Shown here piece by piece: positions 1 to 7,708 of a stretch of 8,701 nucleotides of DNA. Where the stretch lies: assembly GCA_013215025.1 (NCBI GenBank), contig JABSRR010000153.1, positions 1 to 8,701 of the forward strand, given 5' to 3'. A program made the translations under genes and the position numbers. Source of the DNA: Pseudomonadales bacterium. Lineage in GTDB: Bacteria; Pseudomonadota; Gammaproteobacteria; Pseudomonadales; DT-91. Position 1 is the stretch's first letter. Each line of letters opens with the position of its first letter. The notes below the pieces were generated by a model, which was not told the origin of the DNA, did no database searches, and worked only from the letters and a program-made list of their open reading frames with translations.

Positions 1-484
1 CACCGGCGGTAGATTTAAGCATGACCGGATAGCCAATAAGCTCAGCCTGTGCCAGGGCATCATCCAGCTGTGTCAGCAGGTCGCTGCCGGGTAATAAAGG
101 ACAATTGGCACGCTGAGCCAGCGTGCGAGCAGTATGTTTTAAGCCAAAGGCTTGTATTTGTTCGGCGGTGGGGCCAATAAAGCTAATCGACTGTTGCTCG
201 CAGGCGGACACGAAGGCTGGGTTTTCACTCAGAAAACCATAGCCAGGGTGAATCGCATCAATCTTATGCTGTATGGCAAGCGCGAGAATAGCATCGATAT
301 TGAGGTAGGTTTCTGCTAAGGGTCCATCACCTAACGGTAGTGCTACATCAGCCAGCTGTACATGCAAGCTGTCACGGTCGGCATCGCTGTAAATCACATA
401 GCTACGTATGCCGCGTGCTTTAAGCGTGCGTAAAATTCTTACCGCAATGGCGCCGCGGTTAGCAATCAAAACGCGTGCTAGCAT
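1..484 (-). CDS. Guanidine carboxylase (annotated in older schemes as urea carboxylase), N-terminal part, runs off the window
   Basis: Only the first 161 residues are present; the frame is open to position 1. What is visible is a biotin carboxylase N-terminal domain: the start MLARVLIANRGAIAVRI, the HPGYGFLSEN motif at residues 79-88, and the opening of the ATP-grasp fold, GYPVMLKSTAG, at 151-161. The serine in LKSTAG is typical of the urea/guanidine carboxylase branch. The full enzyme would be about 1200 residues with carboxyltransferase and biotinyl domains, none of which can be seen here. It is expected to carboxylate guanidine using ATP and bicarbonate. The ATG at 484 overlaps the preceding gene's stop by 7 bp and has a GGAGG at 490-494, five bases upstream, so the start is well supported. 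The substrate choice, guanidine over urea, is inferred from the riboswitch and DUF1989 neighbours, not from these residues. Confidence 0.88.
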   Translation of the reverse strand, partial: MLARVLIANRGAIAVRILRTLKARGIRSYVIYSDADRDSLHVQLADVALPLGDGPLAETYLNIDAILALAIQHKIDAIHPGYGFLSENPAFVSACEQQSISFIGPTAEQIQAFGLKHTARTLAQRANCPLLPGSDLLTQLDDALAQAELIGYPVMLKSTAG

Positions 485-1140
485 GCTGACCTCCAGCTTT
501 CCTGCTGCCAGCTATAAAGCGCGATTGGCGTGGGATTATAAGCATTGCAGGGGTTATTTAACTGCGGGCAGTTGGAGATCAGCACTAGGATATCCATGTG
601 CGCTTCCAGTTCTACATATTTGCCCGCATCGCTAATGCCATCGGCAAAGCGCAGGCCGCCCTCAGCAGTAACCGGTACATTCATAAAAAAGTTTATATTG
701 TGGGCGATATCGCGTTTGTTCATGCCCAGCTGTTCATGTTGTGCTAACGCTAACAGCCAGCTGTCACGACAGGCATGCATGCATTTTTTTTCTAGGGCAT
801 AGCGGACCGTATTTGACTCAGTCGCACAGGCACCCCCGAGCGTATCGTGGCGGCCACAGGTGTCGGCAACAATACTCAGCATGGCCTGATTGTCGTTTGA
901 CATCAGCACCGAGCCTGCGCTCAGATATACATTGCCCTGTGCACGAATGGTATCCATCATGCTGTAACGCTCGCGTTTATCTTGCGCGCTATAGAACAAG
1001 GTATCGACCGCTTGGTTGCCATGCAAGTCGACAATCCGAAATCTAGAGCCTGCACTGATTTCACCGATAAAATAATCGCCAGCGTCAACCAAGTGATGCT
1101 GATCGGCCGTGTCGCAATTGAGTGGGCTGGTTTTAATCAT
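478..1140 (-). CDS. DUF1989 protein, UAAP2 type; likely subunit of carboxyguanidine deiminase (CgdAB)
   Basis: A 220-residue cytosolic protein of the DUF1989 family (formerly urea amidolyase-associated protein 2). Family knowledge: two DUF1989 paralogues together form carboxyguanidine deiminase CgdAB, which turns carboxyguanidine into allophanate and ammonia. The sequence shows a Cys/His cluster, DTCGRHDTLGGAC, at residues 93-105, then a NINFFMNVPVTAEGG block at 148-162 and a C-terminal SNCPQLNNPCNAYNP block at 189-203. All are plausible metal or active-site elements shared in part with the upstream paralogue (C-G-x-H-D-T and N-x-N-x-F). ATG 1140 overlaps the upstream stop as ATGA, and a GGAG lies about 8 bases before it. 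The gene overlaps the carboxylase by 7 bp, so the three genes are translationally coupled. I leave the symbol blank because I am not sure which paralogue is called cgdA and which cgdB. Confidence 0.88.
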   Translation of the reverse strand: MIKTSPLNCDTADQHHLVDAGDYFIGEISAGSRFRIVDLHGNQAVDTLFYSAQDKRERYSMMDTIRAQGNVYLSAGSVLMSNDNQAMLSIVADTCGRHDTLGGACATESNTVRYALEKKCMHACRDSWLLALAQHEQLGMNKRDIAHNINFFMNVPVTAEGGLRFADGISDAGKYVELEAHMDILVLISNCPQLNNPCNAYNPTPIALYSWQQESWRSAC

Positions 1141-1868
1141 GAGGACACTCCGGTTTGCATCGCATTGAAAAAATCGGTGTTCTGTTTACCGCGCTGATTT
1201 TCGGCGCAGGCATCCAGGCAAACATCATCTGCAGCGATCGCGGGTGCATCGAAAATTTGATATTGAATCGCTTTGCGCGGGTAGGGCTGGGCCTGATTCA
1301 AAGGATGTGGGCAGCTGTGAAAGACCACCAGCGTATCCATCTCAAAACGAAGCGTCACTGAACGGCCTGCTTGATCTTGCTCGGGGCAGAACAGCAATTG
1401 GCCATCGTCGTCGGTGCGGACTTGGCTAAACCAATTCACATTGGCCGCCATGTCACGCGGGCCAAGACCATATTTACCTAGCTCAACCAAAAACGCATCG
1501 TAACCATTCTGATGCCACTGATTGCGCGCCTCTTGGTAACTTTTTTTGCCCCAGCGCTCTGCCACAAGCTCGGCGTTAGCGTTGCCGCAGACGGTATCGT
1601 GCCAGCCACATTCGTCGTCAATGATTGAGCAAAAAATGCGCCCCATATCGGAATATAAGCAGTGGCCGCGCGTCAGTTTAAAGGTGTGTTGACACTTTAA
1701 GGTATCGGGCGCGTTGTAACGCTCAAGGGTATTTCGCGGGTTATAAAACAGCATGCCAATATTAGCACCGCCGTACAGATCGATCAGTTTCAGGGCTTTG
1801 CCCTGAGCAATAACCATCGACCAATGGCTGCCGCCATTAATACGTTCATCCATATCGTATGCGCTCAT
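1137..1868 (-). CDS. DUF1989 protein, UAAP1 type; likely partner subunit of carboxyguanidine deiminase (CgdAB)
   Basis: A 243-residue cytosolic DUF1989 protein (formerly urea amidolyase-associated protein 1) and a clear paralogue of the next gene. Shared landmarks are DLYGGANIGMLFYNP at residues 30-44, the Cys/His motif DECGWHDTVCG at 85-95, LGPRDMAANVNWF at 135-147, and VVFHSCPHPLNQ at 181-192. The second cysteine region is less cysteine-rich than in the partner (one Cys against two), so the two subunits are probably not equivalent. It is expected to act with the downstream protein to deiminate carboxyguanidine made by the carboxylase. ATG 1868 is preceded by GGAGA five bases upstream, and the stop overlaps the next start as ATGA. 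A 302-bp region with a candidate guanidine-II riboswitch lies upstream, so this is the probable first gene of a separately controlled catabolic unit. Confidence 0.88.
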   Translation of the reverse strand: MSAYDMDERINGGSHWSMVIAQGKALKLIDLYGGANIGMLFYNPRNTLERYNAPDTLKCQHTFKLTRGHCLYSDMGRIFCSIIDDECGWHDTVCGNANAELVAERWGKKSYQEARNQWHQNGYDAFLVELGKYGLGPRDMAANVNWFSQVRTDDDGQLLFCPEQDQAGRSVTLRFEMDTLVVFHSCPHPLNQAQPYPRKAIQYQIFDAPAIAADDVCLDACAENQRGKQNTDFFNAMQTGVSS

Positions 1869-1924
1869 GATGATCTCCGAGAATATAATCGATTAAATTC
1901 CACTCGCTGAGTGAATGGGGTGAG

Positions 1925-1984
1925 AGCTTTAGCTAGAACTAAAACTTTAGCTAAAACTAGCGCTAAAATAAGAACTAGAAAACT
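1925..1984. repeat. Degenerate hexanucleotide tandem repeat, about 10 copies
   Basis: The plus strand can be parsed in steps of six as agcttt, agctag, aactaa, aacttt, agctaa, aactag, cgctaa, aataag, aactag, aaaact. Most units fit a loose consensus ARCTAR. The tract is AT-rich and lies in the untranslated leader of the first DUF1989 gene. It may be slippage-derived; no function is claimed. It makes the overlapping reading frame look like a repetitive Leu/Val/Ala peptide. Confidence 0.6.
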
Positions 1985-1994
1985 GAATAAATGC

Positions 1995-2009
1995 TGGCCC
2001 CAAGGGCCA
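1995..2009 (-). terminator. GC-rich hairpin, possible terminator or expression platform of the guanidine-II riboswitch
   Basis: A perfect 6-bp stem, TGGCCC/GGGCCA, with a three-base loop. On the minus strand it is followed by GCATTTATTCAGTTTTC, which is T-rich but has no immediate uninterrupted T run, so it is at best a weak intrinsic terminator. It lies 53 bases after the twin ACGA hairpins and before the deiminase genes, a suitable place for ligand-controlled termination or for transcript processing. The function is inferred; only the stem is seen. Confidence 0.3.
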
Positions 2010-2062
2010 AATACGGTAGGGCTAAGACTAAGGCATGACTGTTGCAACATGATCACTAGTTG

Positions 2063-2103
2063 CGGGTCGTCCCGTGTAATATTGACTGACTGGGTCGTCC
2101 CAG
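2063..2103 (-). promoter_or_regulatory. Guanidine-II (mini-ykkC) riboswitch, candidate
   Basis: On the minus strand two hairpins follow each other: CTGGG-ACGA-CCCAG (2103-2090) and CGGG-ACGA-CCCG (2074-2063), separated by a 15-base linker. Twin short stems with ACGR tetraloops closed by G-C pairs are the defining architecture of the guanidine-II class, where each loop binds a guanidinium ion. The context fits strongly: carboxyguanidine deiminase and carboxylase genes lie downstream, and a guanidine-I riboswitch heads the transporter genes upstream. The distance to the first downstream start codon (about 195 bases) is longer than usual for this class. The G at 2063 can alternatively pair in a GCAAC/GTTGC hairpin (2063-2044), a possible switching element. 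Identification rests on pattern and context, not on a covariance-model score. Confidence 0.8.
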
Positions 2104-2109
2104 CCAGGG

Positions 2110-2169
2110 GTGAATAAACGTAGTGTGAATAAATCAGCTGTAGATGCATTAGCTGTGAATAACAAAAGA
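2110..2169. repeat. 15-bp degenerate tandem repeat, four units
   Basis: Units start at 2110, 2125, 2140 and 2155. The first, second and fourth begin with GTGAATAA exactly; the third begins GTAGATGC and has diverged, but shares its end (AGCT) with the second. The array fills the space between the ATPase stop codon and the guanidine-II hairpins. It could be a binding array for a regulator or simply a remnant of tandem duplication. Confidence 0.6.
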
Positions 2170-2170
2170 C

Positions 2171-3073
2171 TCATTCCAGCACCTCAATATCGTCGCCTTT
2201 GGCGGTCAATTTAATCATCGAGACGCCGTCGTCGTCCTGCGCGTTTGGCGGATGAATTAACTGCTCTAAATGCTGTTTCAGCGCTAAAAACTCGGGACTT
2301 AAATATTGGCTATGTTGCCGCGGTCTGGGCACGGCAACCTCAATCAATTCCTGTGTTTCACCGGGGTGTGCTTTTAATACTAAAATGCGATCGGCTAAAA
2401 AAATCGCCTCGTCCAAATCATGGGTGATAAACACAATGCTGATGTCGATGTTTTTCCAAATCTCTAACAGATTGCTTTGCATTTTGGCGCGGGTCTGCGC
2501 ATCCAGGGCAGCAAAGGGTTCGTCCATCAGCAGTAACTGTGGCTGACTGGCCAAGGCTCGTGCAATCGCTACACGCTGTTGCATGCCGCCAGATAATTGA
2601 TGCGGGTAGCTATTAGCAAACTTAGCTAAACCCACCATCTCAACCCATTGCATGGCCTCGGCCCGCGCGCTGCGTTTTGATTGGCCCTGCATGCGCAAAC
2701 CAAACATCACATTTTCACAAACGCTAAGCCAGGGGAATAAAGTATAGCCTTGAAACACCATACCGCGATCGGGCCCAGGTTCGGTTTTGACTTGCCCCGA
2801 TAATAACACTTGCCCAGTGGTTGGTGTCTCAAGACCTGCCAGAATACGAATCAAGGTCGATTTGCCGCAGCCAGAAGGGCCAACAATGCATAAAAACTCG
2901 CGCCGATAGGCCGATAGTTGAATGCCTTTTAAGGCTTCTACCGTGCCATTATGGCTGCTAAAGGTTTTGCCAATATCTTTCAGCTCAAGCATTACCTCGC
3001 GCTGCTTCAGTTGCTCAAAGCGCGCTTTGACTGAGTCGGATTGGGTTTTGTAATAAGGTAAATCCAGCTGCAT
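2171..3073 (-). CDS. ABC transporter ATP-binding protein, guanidine importer (SsuB/TauB type)
   Basis: A 300-residue ATPase that energises the importer from the cytosolic face. All motifs are intact: Walker [10 protein letters not shown] (65-73), Q-loop [10 protein letters not shown] (Q108), signature LSGGMQQ (160-166), Walker B LLLMDE (180-185), ALD D-loop (189-191) and switch histidine ITHD (H218). It has a 27-residue N-terminal extension before the usual [11 protein letters not shown] start. That longer start is favoured because ATG 3073 overlaps the permease stop (TAATG) and has GGAGG four bases upstream. A C-terminal tail of about 40 residues follows the core domain. Sulfonate and nitrate ATPases look similar; the substrate is inferred from the guanidine-I riboswitch ahead of this three-gene unit and the guanidine-degrading genes after it. 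Confidence 0.92.
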   Translation of the reverse strand: MQLDLPYYKTQSDSVKARFEQLKQREVMLELKDIGKTFSSHNGTVEALKGIQLSAYRREFLCIVGPSGCGKSTLIRILAGLETPTTGQVLLSGQVKTEPGPDRGMVFQGYTLFPWLSVCENVMFGLRMQGQSKRSARAEAMQWVEMVGLAKFANSYPHQLSGGMQQRVAIARALASQPQLLLMDEPFAALDAQTRAKMQSNLLEIWKNIDISIVFITHDLDEAIFLADRILVLKAHPGETQELIEVAVPRPRQHSQYLSPEFLALKQHLEQLIHPPNAQDDDGVSMIKLTAKGDDIEVLE

Positions 3074-4035
3074 TAGGCCTCCGTCTGACTGCGTTGCCAG
3101 GGGAACAAGCGCTTGGCCAATAAGGCCAGCAGCATATCGCTGAACAGGCCAATAAGACCAATCATAATGATGGCGGCATAAACATTATCAAAGTTTTTAT
3201 AACGCGCTTGCTGGGTAATAAACCAGGTTATGCCCGAAGACGTGCCAATCAGCTCAGCAACGATCAAATAGGTCCAGGCCCAGCCCAGCAAAATGCGCAG
3301 GTCTTTGTACAAGTCGGTGATAATGCCAGGAATAATCACTTTAAATAATAACTGCAAACGTTTCGCACCTAGGGTGAGTGCTGCTTCAACTAAAGCCGGG
3401 TCTAATTTGCGGGTGGTGTTGGCGACCACCAAAACTTGTTGAAAAAACGTACCAATAAAAATAATGGCAATCTTAGGGCCATCGTGAATGCCCAAAATAG
3501 CCACTGCCAGAGCGCCAAACGCAGGTGCCGGCAGATAGCGAAAAAATTCAATAAAAGGCTCGCTCAATTTCGAGATTAATAAATAGCTGCCGCATAATAT
3601 CCCCAGTGGCACACCCACCAGAGACGATAGAAAAAATCCCCAAAAAATGATTTGTATGCTGTGCCATAAGCTTTGATGCAGCCATTGCTCACTGCGACGT
3701 TTGGGTTCGGTGGTAAAGGCCTTATAAAAGGCGCTGGCTACCTGATGCGGAGCAGGCAGATATACTGGGTTAGCGCGATAGCCCTGCGGCGCGACCAGAT
3801 TGGCGTTTTGCGCTTGTTCTAGCTCTTTATTAAATACGGCGCGATCAACCAGCATGCCGGTCTGAAACCAACTAACACTGCCGGGATCGGTAATCGATAC
3901 CTTGGGATGCCATAGAAAAGGCAAGTAGCTAAAGGCTGACCATATCAGCAGCGGTAATAAAAATGAGCAAGCCGTCACCGCCAAGCGTTGACGCGAGGTT
4001 AAGGTATTACTGCTTACCACGGGACGGTTACTCAT
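3073..4035 (-). CDS. ABC transporter permease, guanidine importer (SsuC/TauC type)
   Basis: A 320-residue inner-membrane permease of the BPD_transp_1 family. A first membrane segment (about 19-41) is followed by a long extracytoplasmic stretch (about 42-120) rich in polar residues. The core helices come next (about 127-155, 168-205, 247-264 and 285-306). The EAA loop that docks on the ATPase is at residues 216-237 ([16 protein letters not shown] onward, with the conserved G at 223). The extended N-terminal loop distinguishes it from the roughly 260-residue sulfonate permeases and fits the subfamily found beside urea/guanidine carboxylase genes. The stop codon overlaps the ATPase start by one base. 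The start at 4035 has only a weak AGAG upstream and lies 46 bp after the binding-protein gene, so it probably depends on the same transcript. Confidence 0.9.
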   Translation of the reverse strand: MSNRPVVSSNTLTSRQRLAVTACSFLLPLLIWSAFSYLPFLWHPKVSITDPGSVSWFQTGMLVDRAVFNKELEQAQNANLVAPQGYRANPVYLPAPHQVASAFYKAFTTEPKRRSEQWLHQSLWHSIQIIFWGFFLSSLVGVPLGILCGSYLLISKLSEPFIEFFRYLPAPAFGALAVAILGIHDGPKIAIIFIGTFFQQVLVVANTTRKLDPALVEAALTLGAKRLQLLFKVIIPGIITDLYKDLRILLGWAWTYLIVAELIGTSSGITWFITQQARYKNFDNVYAAIIMIGLIGLFSDMLLALLAKRLFPWQRSQTEA

Positions 4036-4081
4036 GCGTTGCTCTAGCGACTAACGTTAAGGAAATAAATCGTATTTGTCG

Positions 4082-5065
4082 TTAGAGTTCTTCAGTTAGT
4101 GATGAATCAATATAATCGACCGCTTTCTGTGAGTCTTTGTAAACCTCATACTTCACATTAAACGCATCGGCAACTTCGGTTGAACCATAAAGAGAGCCGA
4201 ATCCATCAGCCGCAACAAATGCAGCTTTAGCTTCTGAAAGGCTAAGAATTTTAGTGCCAGAAATAATCGGTGCATATTCCTCTGCGCTTAAACCTACTCG
4301 CGCAGCCATAATGCTAATGGCGTCAGCGCTGGTTTTTGGGTCGCTAATATAGTCGACCGTTTTATACCAAACTTTCACCACTTTCATCCAGTCAGCACGA
4401 CGCGCTGCCAAAGAACTAGGGCTAACCGCTAACACATCATAGATTAATCCAGGGGCATCGGCTGAAGAATAGATAGCAGTTGAGCCAGGCACCTGCTTCA
4501 AGGCTTGACCAGAGTTTGGCTGCCAAGCAACAATTGCGGCAACGTCACCGGAGGCCAACACTTGCGGTGTCTCGTTAGTTGGAACATTGACCAATTCAAC
4601 ATCGGCTTCTGTTAAGCCTGCTTTTTCTAATGCTTCCAACAGCATTAAGTGACCGACAAAGCCAATTTCAACGCCGACTTTTTTACCTTTTAAATCGGCA
4701 ACCGATGCGATGCCAGGCTTGGCAACAATCATGTCATTGCCATTTGAGAAATCGTTGATAATGACCATGATACCTTTGCCACCGGTGGCGCCAGTAACCA
4801 ATGTATCACCGTTAGTCATGGGAACGGCGTCCAATTTGCCAGCGGCAAAGGCATCCATAGAGGCGACGTAATCGAACCATTCAAATTCGACATCAACACC
4901 TGCTTCTTTAAACCAGCCTTTTTCAATCGCGACTTCCCAAGCAACCCAGCCAGGCCAGTCAGAATAACCAATTTTAAGGGGTTCGGCTGCATGCGCAGCA
5001 AGAGAGAGATTGCTGGCCAAAATTAACACAGCTAAATTTTGGAACAACGTTTTAAATGAAAACAT
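4082..5065 (-). CDS. Periplasmic substrate-binding protein of the guanidine ABC importer
   Basis: A 327-residue secreted binding protein of the NMT1/SsuA/TauA type, of the subfamily usually found beside urea carboxylase genes. The N-terminus is a Sec signal peptide (basic K5, hydrophobic 10-22) with a likely cleavage after AHA at residues 24-26. The mature protein opens with [19 protein letters not shown], a typical first strand and ligand-loop region of this fold. The second lobe begins near [13 protein letters not shown] chose ATG 5065 because GGAGG at 5071-5075 is five bases upstream; an in-frame TTG at 5077 would put the ribosome binding site inside the gene. A guanidine-I riboswitch lies directly upstream, so guanidine is the inferred ligand. 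The permease and ATPase genes follow in the same direction. Confidence 0.92.
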   Translation of the reverse strand: MFSFKTLFQNLAVLILASNLSLAAHAAEPLKIGYSDWPGWVAWEVAIEKGWFKEAGVDVEFEWFDYVASMDAFAAGKLDAVPMTNGDTLVTGATGGKGIMVIINDFSNGNDMIVAKPGIASVADLKGKKVGVEIGFVGHLMLLEALEKAGLTEADVELVNVPTNETPQVLASGDVAAIVAWQPNSGQALKQVPGSTAIYSSADAPGLIYDVLAVSPSSLAARRADWMKVVKVWYKTVDYISDPKTSADAISIMAARVGLSAEEYAPIISGTKILSLSEAKAAFVAADGFGSLYGSTEVADAFNVKYEVYKDSQKAVDYIDSSLTEEL

Positions 5066-5096
5066 AATGACCTCCAAAGTAGGATTAGGTTAACGT

Positions 5097-5130
5097 GAGA
5101 GCATTCATCGGCAAAAAGGCGATGCGTCTC
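5097..5130 (-). promoter_or_regulatory. Candidate expression-platform hairpin of the guanidine-I riboswitch
   Basis: On the minus strand GAGA-C-GCAT (5130-5122) can pair with ATGC-TCTC (5104-5097), giving eight pairs with one bulged C. The left arm uses the conserved GGGAGA end of the aptamer, so ligand binding and this hairpin would compete. An alternative inner stem CATCG/CGATG overlaps it. There is no T-tract after it, so simple intrinsic termination is unlikely; translation or Rho-dependent control would fit better. This is inferred from pairing alone. Confidence 0.4.
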
Positions 5131-5218
5131 CCGGGCTTTTATCCCTCCGTGTAACCTTAAAGAAGGTCGACCACTCTCGGACCAGACACTTTTATAGATC
5201 TAAAAGTCGGAACCCTAG
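5126..5218 (-). promoter_or_regulatory. Guanidine-I riboswitch (ykkC)
   Basis: The minus strand carries the hallmark blocks of this class in order: CTAGGGTTCCG (5218-5208), GGTCCGAGAG (5183-5174), ACACGGAGGGATAAAAG (5152-5136) and CCCGGGAGAC (5135-5126). Helices are visible too: ACTTTTA/TAAAAGT between the first two blocks (5207-5188), ACCTT/AAGGT (5166-5153) and GGG/CCC in the last part. The class binds free guanidinium and turns on guanidine exporters, carboxylases or importers. Here it heads the ABC importer genes, with the first start codon 60 bases beyond the aptamer. The match is strong enough to be confident without a search. Confidence 0.96.
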
Positions 5219-5602
5219 TGATACTATTGTCGTTATGTAGTTTAGCCGTTAGGCCAAATGATTGCTCTCACAATCAGTGCAGATGTTTCAATAAACGTGC
5301 CAATCATAGATTTAGACGTATTTTATGGCTTTTTCATCTTTTACTCAGCTATAAGACCCACGGCTTGATACAGAATGGTACCTGGCTGCACCAAAATATA
5401 GCTGTTATCGGCAATGTCGCTTGCAGCTAAGTCAGTCAGAATGAGCTACTTGATTAATAAGCTAGTTAAGAAGTGAAATGCTTTGGCTGATGCGTTCTGC
5501 TAACTGAGCAAGCAATATGATGAATTTCAAAATGTCACTTAATTCATGCTGACAAAAACTTCAACCAACTACACGCTACAAACCGCTAGCACTGCTAGCG
5601 CT
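5219..5602. other. 384-bp intergenic region upstream of the guanidine-I riboswitch
   Basis: No convincing gene is present; a 70-codon plus-strand frame here overlaps the riboswitch and has no homology I recognise. The promoter of the importer operon must lie in the part nearest 5219. A TAGTAT at 5226-5221 would start transcription inside the aptamer, and CATAAC (5237-5232) lacks a good -35 partner, so I assign none. The far end carries a hairpin after the S-formylglutathione hydrolase gene. The rest is AT-rich and featureless to the eye. Confidence 0.7.
5584..5600 (-). terminator. Perfect hairpin two bases after the fghA stop, probable transcription end
   Basis: CGCTAGC and GCTAGCG form a perfect 7-bp stem with a three-base loop. 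It starts two bases after the stop codon of the S-formylglutathione hydrolase gene and is followed on the minus strand by GTTTGTAG, only a weak T stretch. It may end or protect the formaldehyde operon transcript and separate it from the guanidine genes. Confidence 0.45.
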
Positions 5603-6448
5603 CTAGGGCTTCAGATGCTCAGCGTGAAAGGCGATATGCTCGCCAATAAAGCTACTGATAAAGAAATAACTATGATCATAGCCAGCGTGTTCACGATAGC
5701 GTAGGGCATAGTGATTAGCCTCGGCTGCCGCGACGAAATTCTGCGGCAATAATTGCTCTGCCAGAAACTCATCATCGCCACCCTGATCAATAAGAATCGG
5801 TAGCCGTGGCGCGTCATCAGCATAATGCGCCATCAAGTGGCAGCTGTCATAGGCCAGCCAGCTGTCTTGCTGGTCACCTAAATACTGACTAAATGCCTTC
5901 TTTCCCCAAGCGCAGTTAACGGGGTTCACGATGGGGCTAAAGGCAGATATGGCGCGGTAGCGCTGAGGATTTTTTAACGCAATGTGCAGTGCGCCGTGGC
6001 CGCCCATCGAGTGGCCACTAATGCTGCAGTTATCGCCAATACCAAACTCTGCCTTCAGCAGTGCCGGTAATTCAGTGACAATATAGTCGTACATGTGATA
6101 ATGGCTTGACCACGGTGCTTCGGTGGCGTTTAGATAAAACCCAGCGCCCTGACCTAAGTCATAGGCTGCATCATTAGCCACCTGCTCGCCGCGCGGGCTG
6201 GTATCGGGTGCGATAATCACGATGCCGTGCTGCGCCGCATACAGCTGGATGCCAGATTTTTGCATCACATTCTCATCGGTGCAGGTAAGGCCTGATAAAA
6301 AATATAGGCATGGAGTTTGTGCCTGCAGCGTGACGCTGCCAGGAATATACATCGCAAACTGCATATCGCAGTGGTTAACTTCAGAATGGTGACGAAAGCG
6401 ACGATGCCAGCCGCCGTGCTGCTTGTTTTCGCTAATTAACTCTAACAT
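5603..6448 (-). CDS. fghA: S-formylglutathione hydrolase
   Basis: A 281-residue cytosolic esterase (esterase D family, usual length about 280) that hydrolyses S-formylglutathione to formate and glutathione, the second step of formaldehyde detoxification. The nucleophile elbow GHSMGG has Ser147. The charge relay is completed by Asp226 in DQGGDDEFL and His259 in GYDHSYFFI. LSGLTCTDEN at residues 51-60 is the conserved oxyanion-side loop with a family cysteine (C56). It lies 12 bp after the dehydrogenase gene that makes its substrate, and the two are surely co-transcribed. The start at 6448 is supported by alignment of the usual N-terminus (LELISENKQHGGWHRRFRH), although only an AAGG about nine bases upstream serves as a ribosome binding site. 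The same gene is called frmB in E. coli. Confidence 0.96.
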   Translation of the reverse strand: MLELISENKQHGGWHRRFRHHSEVNHCDMQFAMYIPGSVTLQAQTPCLYFLSGLTCTDENVMQKSGIQLYAAQHGIVIIAPDTSPRGEQVANDAAYDLGQGAGFYLNATEAPWSSHYHMYDYIVTELPALLKAEFGIGDNCSISGHSMGGHGALHIALKNPQRYRAISAFSPIVNPVNCAWGKKAFSQYLGDQQDSWLAYDSCHLMAHYADDAPRLPILIDQGGDDEFLAEQLLPQNFVAAAEANHYALRYREHAGYDHSYFFISSFIGEHIAFHAEHLKP

Positions 6449-6460
6449 ATAAGGTTTGCC

Positions 6461-7579
<1,119 letters not shown>

Positions 7580-7708
7580 TTACAGATGGTAAAAGAACAG
7601 TTTTACGTTAATGCCCAGCGATAAGCTTAAACCACGTCGCGATATTGTCGATAAATTGGCAAAATGCGGAATAACTGAGCCATGCAAGCCGAGCGGGGTG
7701 TAAAGCAG

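Larger units (their letters stand above)
1869..2170 (-). other. 302-bp intergenic region between transporter and catabolic genes, dense in RNA structure and repeats
   Basis: No credible gene lies here. In transcription order it holds a 15-bp degenerate tandem repeat (2169-2110), twin ACGA-loop hairpins matching guanidine-II (2103-2063), a GC-rich hairpin (2009-1995), a hexamer repeat (1984-1925) and a CACTC/GAGTG hairpin (1916-1897) about 19 bases before the ribosome binding site of the first DUF1989 gene. Neither an obvious -35/-10 pair nor a T-tract terminator could be assigned, so whether the catabolic genes have their own promoter or are read through from the transporter is open. Confidence 0.8.

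Noticed and set aside
1865..2149. A 94-codon minus-strand frame whose TGA overlaps the UAAP1 start as ATGA, hydrophobic and Leu/Val-rich.
   Set aside because: It has no ribosome binding site, runs straight through the guanidine-II hairpins, and its repetitive sequence is a by-product of the hexamer repeat. UAAP1 has its own GGAGA site, so coupling is not needed.
2171..5065. Sulfonate, taurine or nitrate transporter, as the families alone would suggest.
   Set aside because: The guanidine-I riboswitch directly in front and the guanidine-degrading genes behind outweigh the general family similarity; no sulfonate or nitrate enzyme is nearby.
5066..5077. A longer binding-protein start at TTG 5077 giving MEVI before MFSFK.
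   Set aside because: The GGAGG ribosome binding site would fall inside the gene; the ATG at 5065 has it five bases upstream and begins a normal signal peptide.
5219..5260. Sigma-54 promoter (TGGC near 5257) for the importer operon.
   Set aside because: The TGGC has no TTGC-type element at the required spacing.
5218..5430. A 70-codon plus-strand frame in the gap upstream of the riboswitch.
   Set aside because: No ribosome binding site or recognisable domain; it starts in the aptamer's conserved 5' block and looks like chance.
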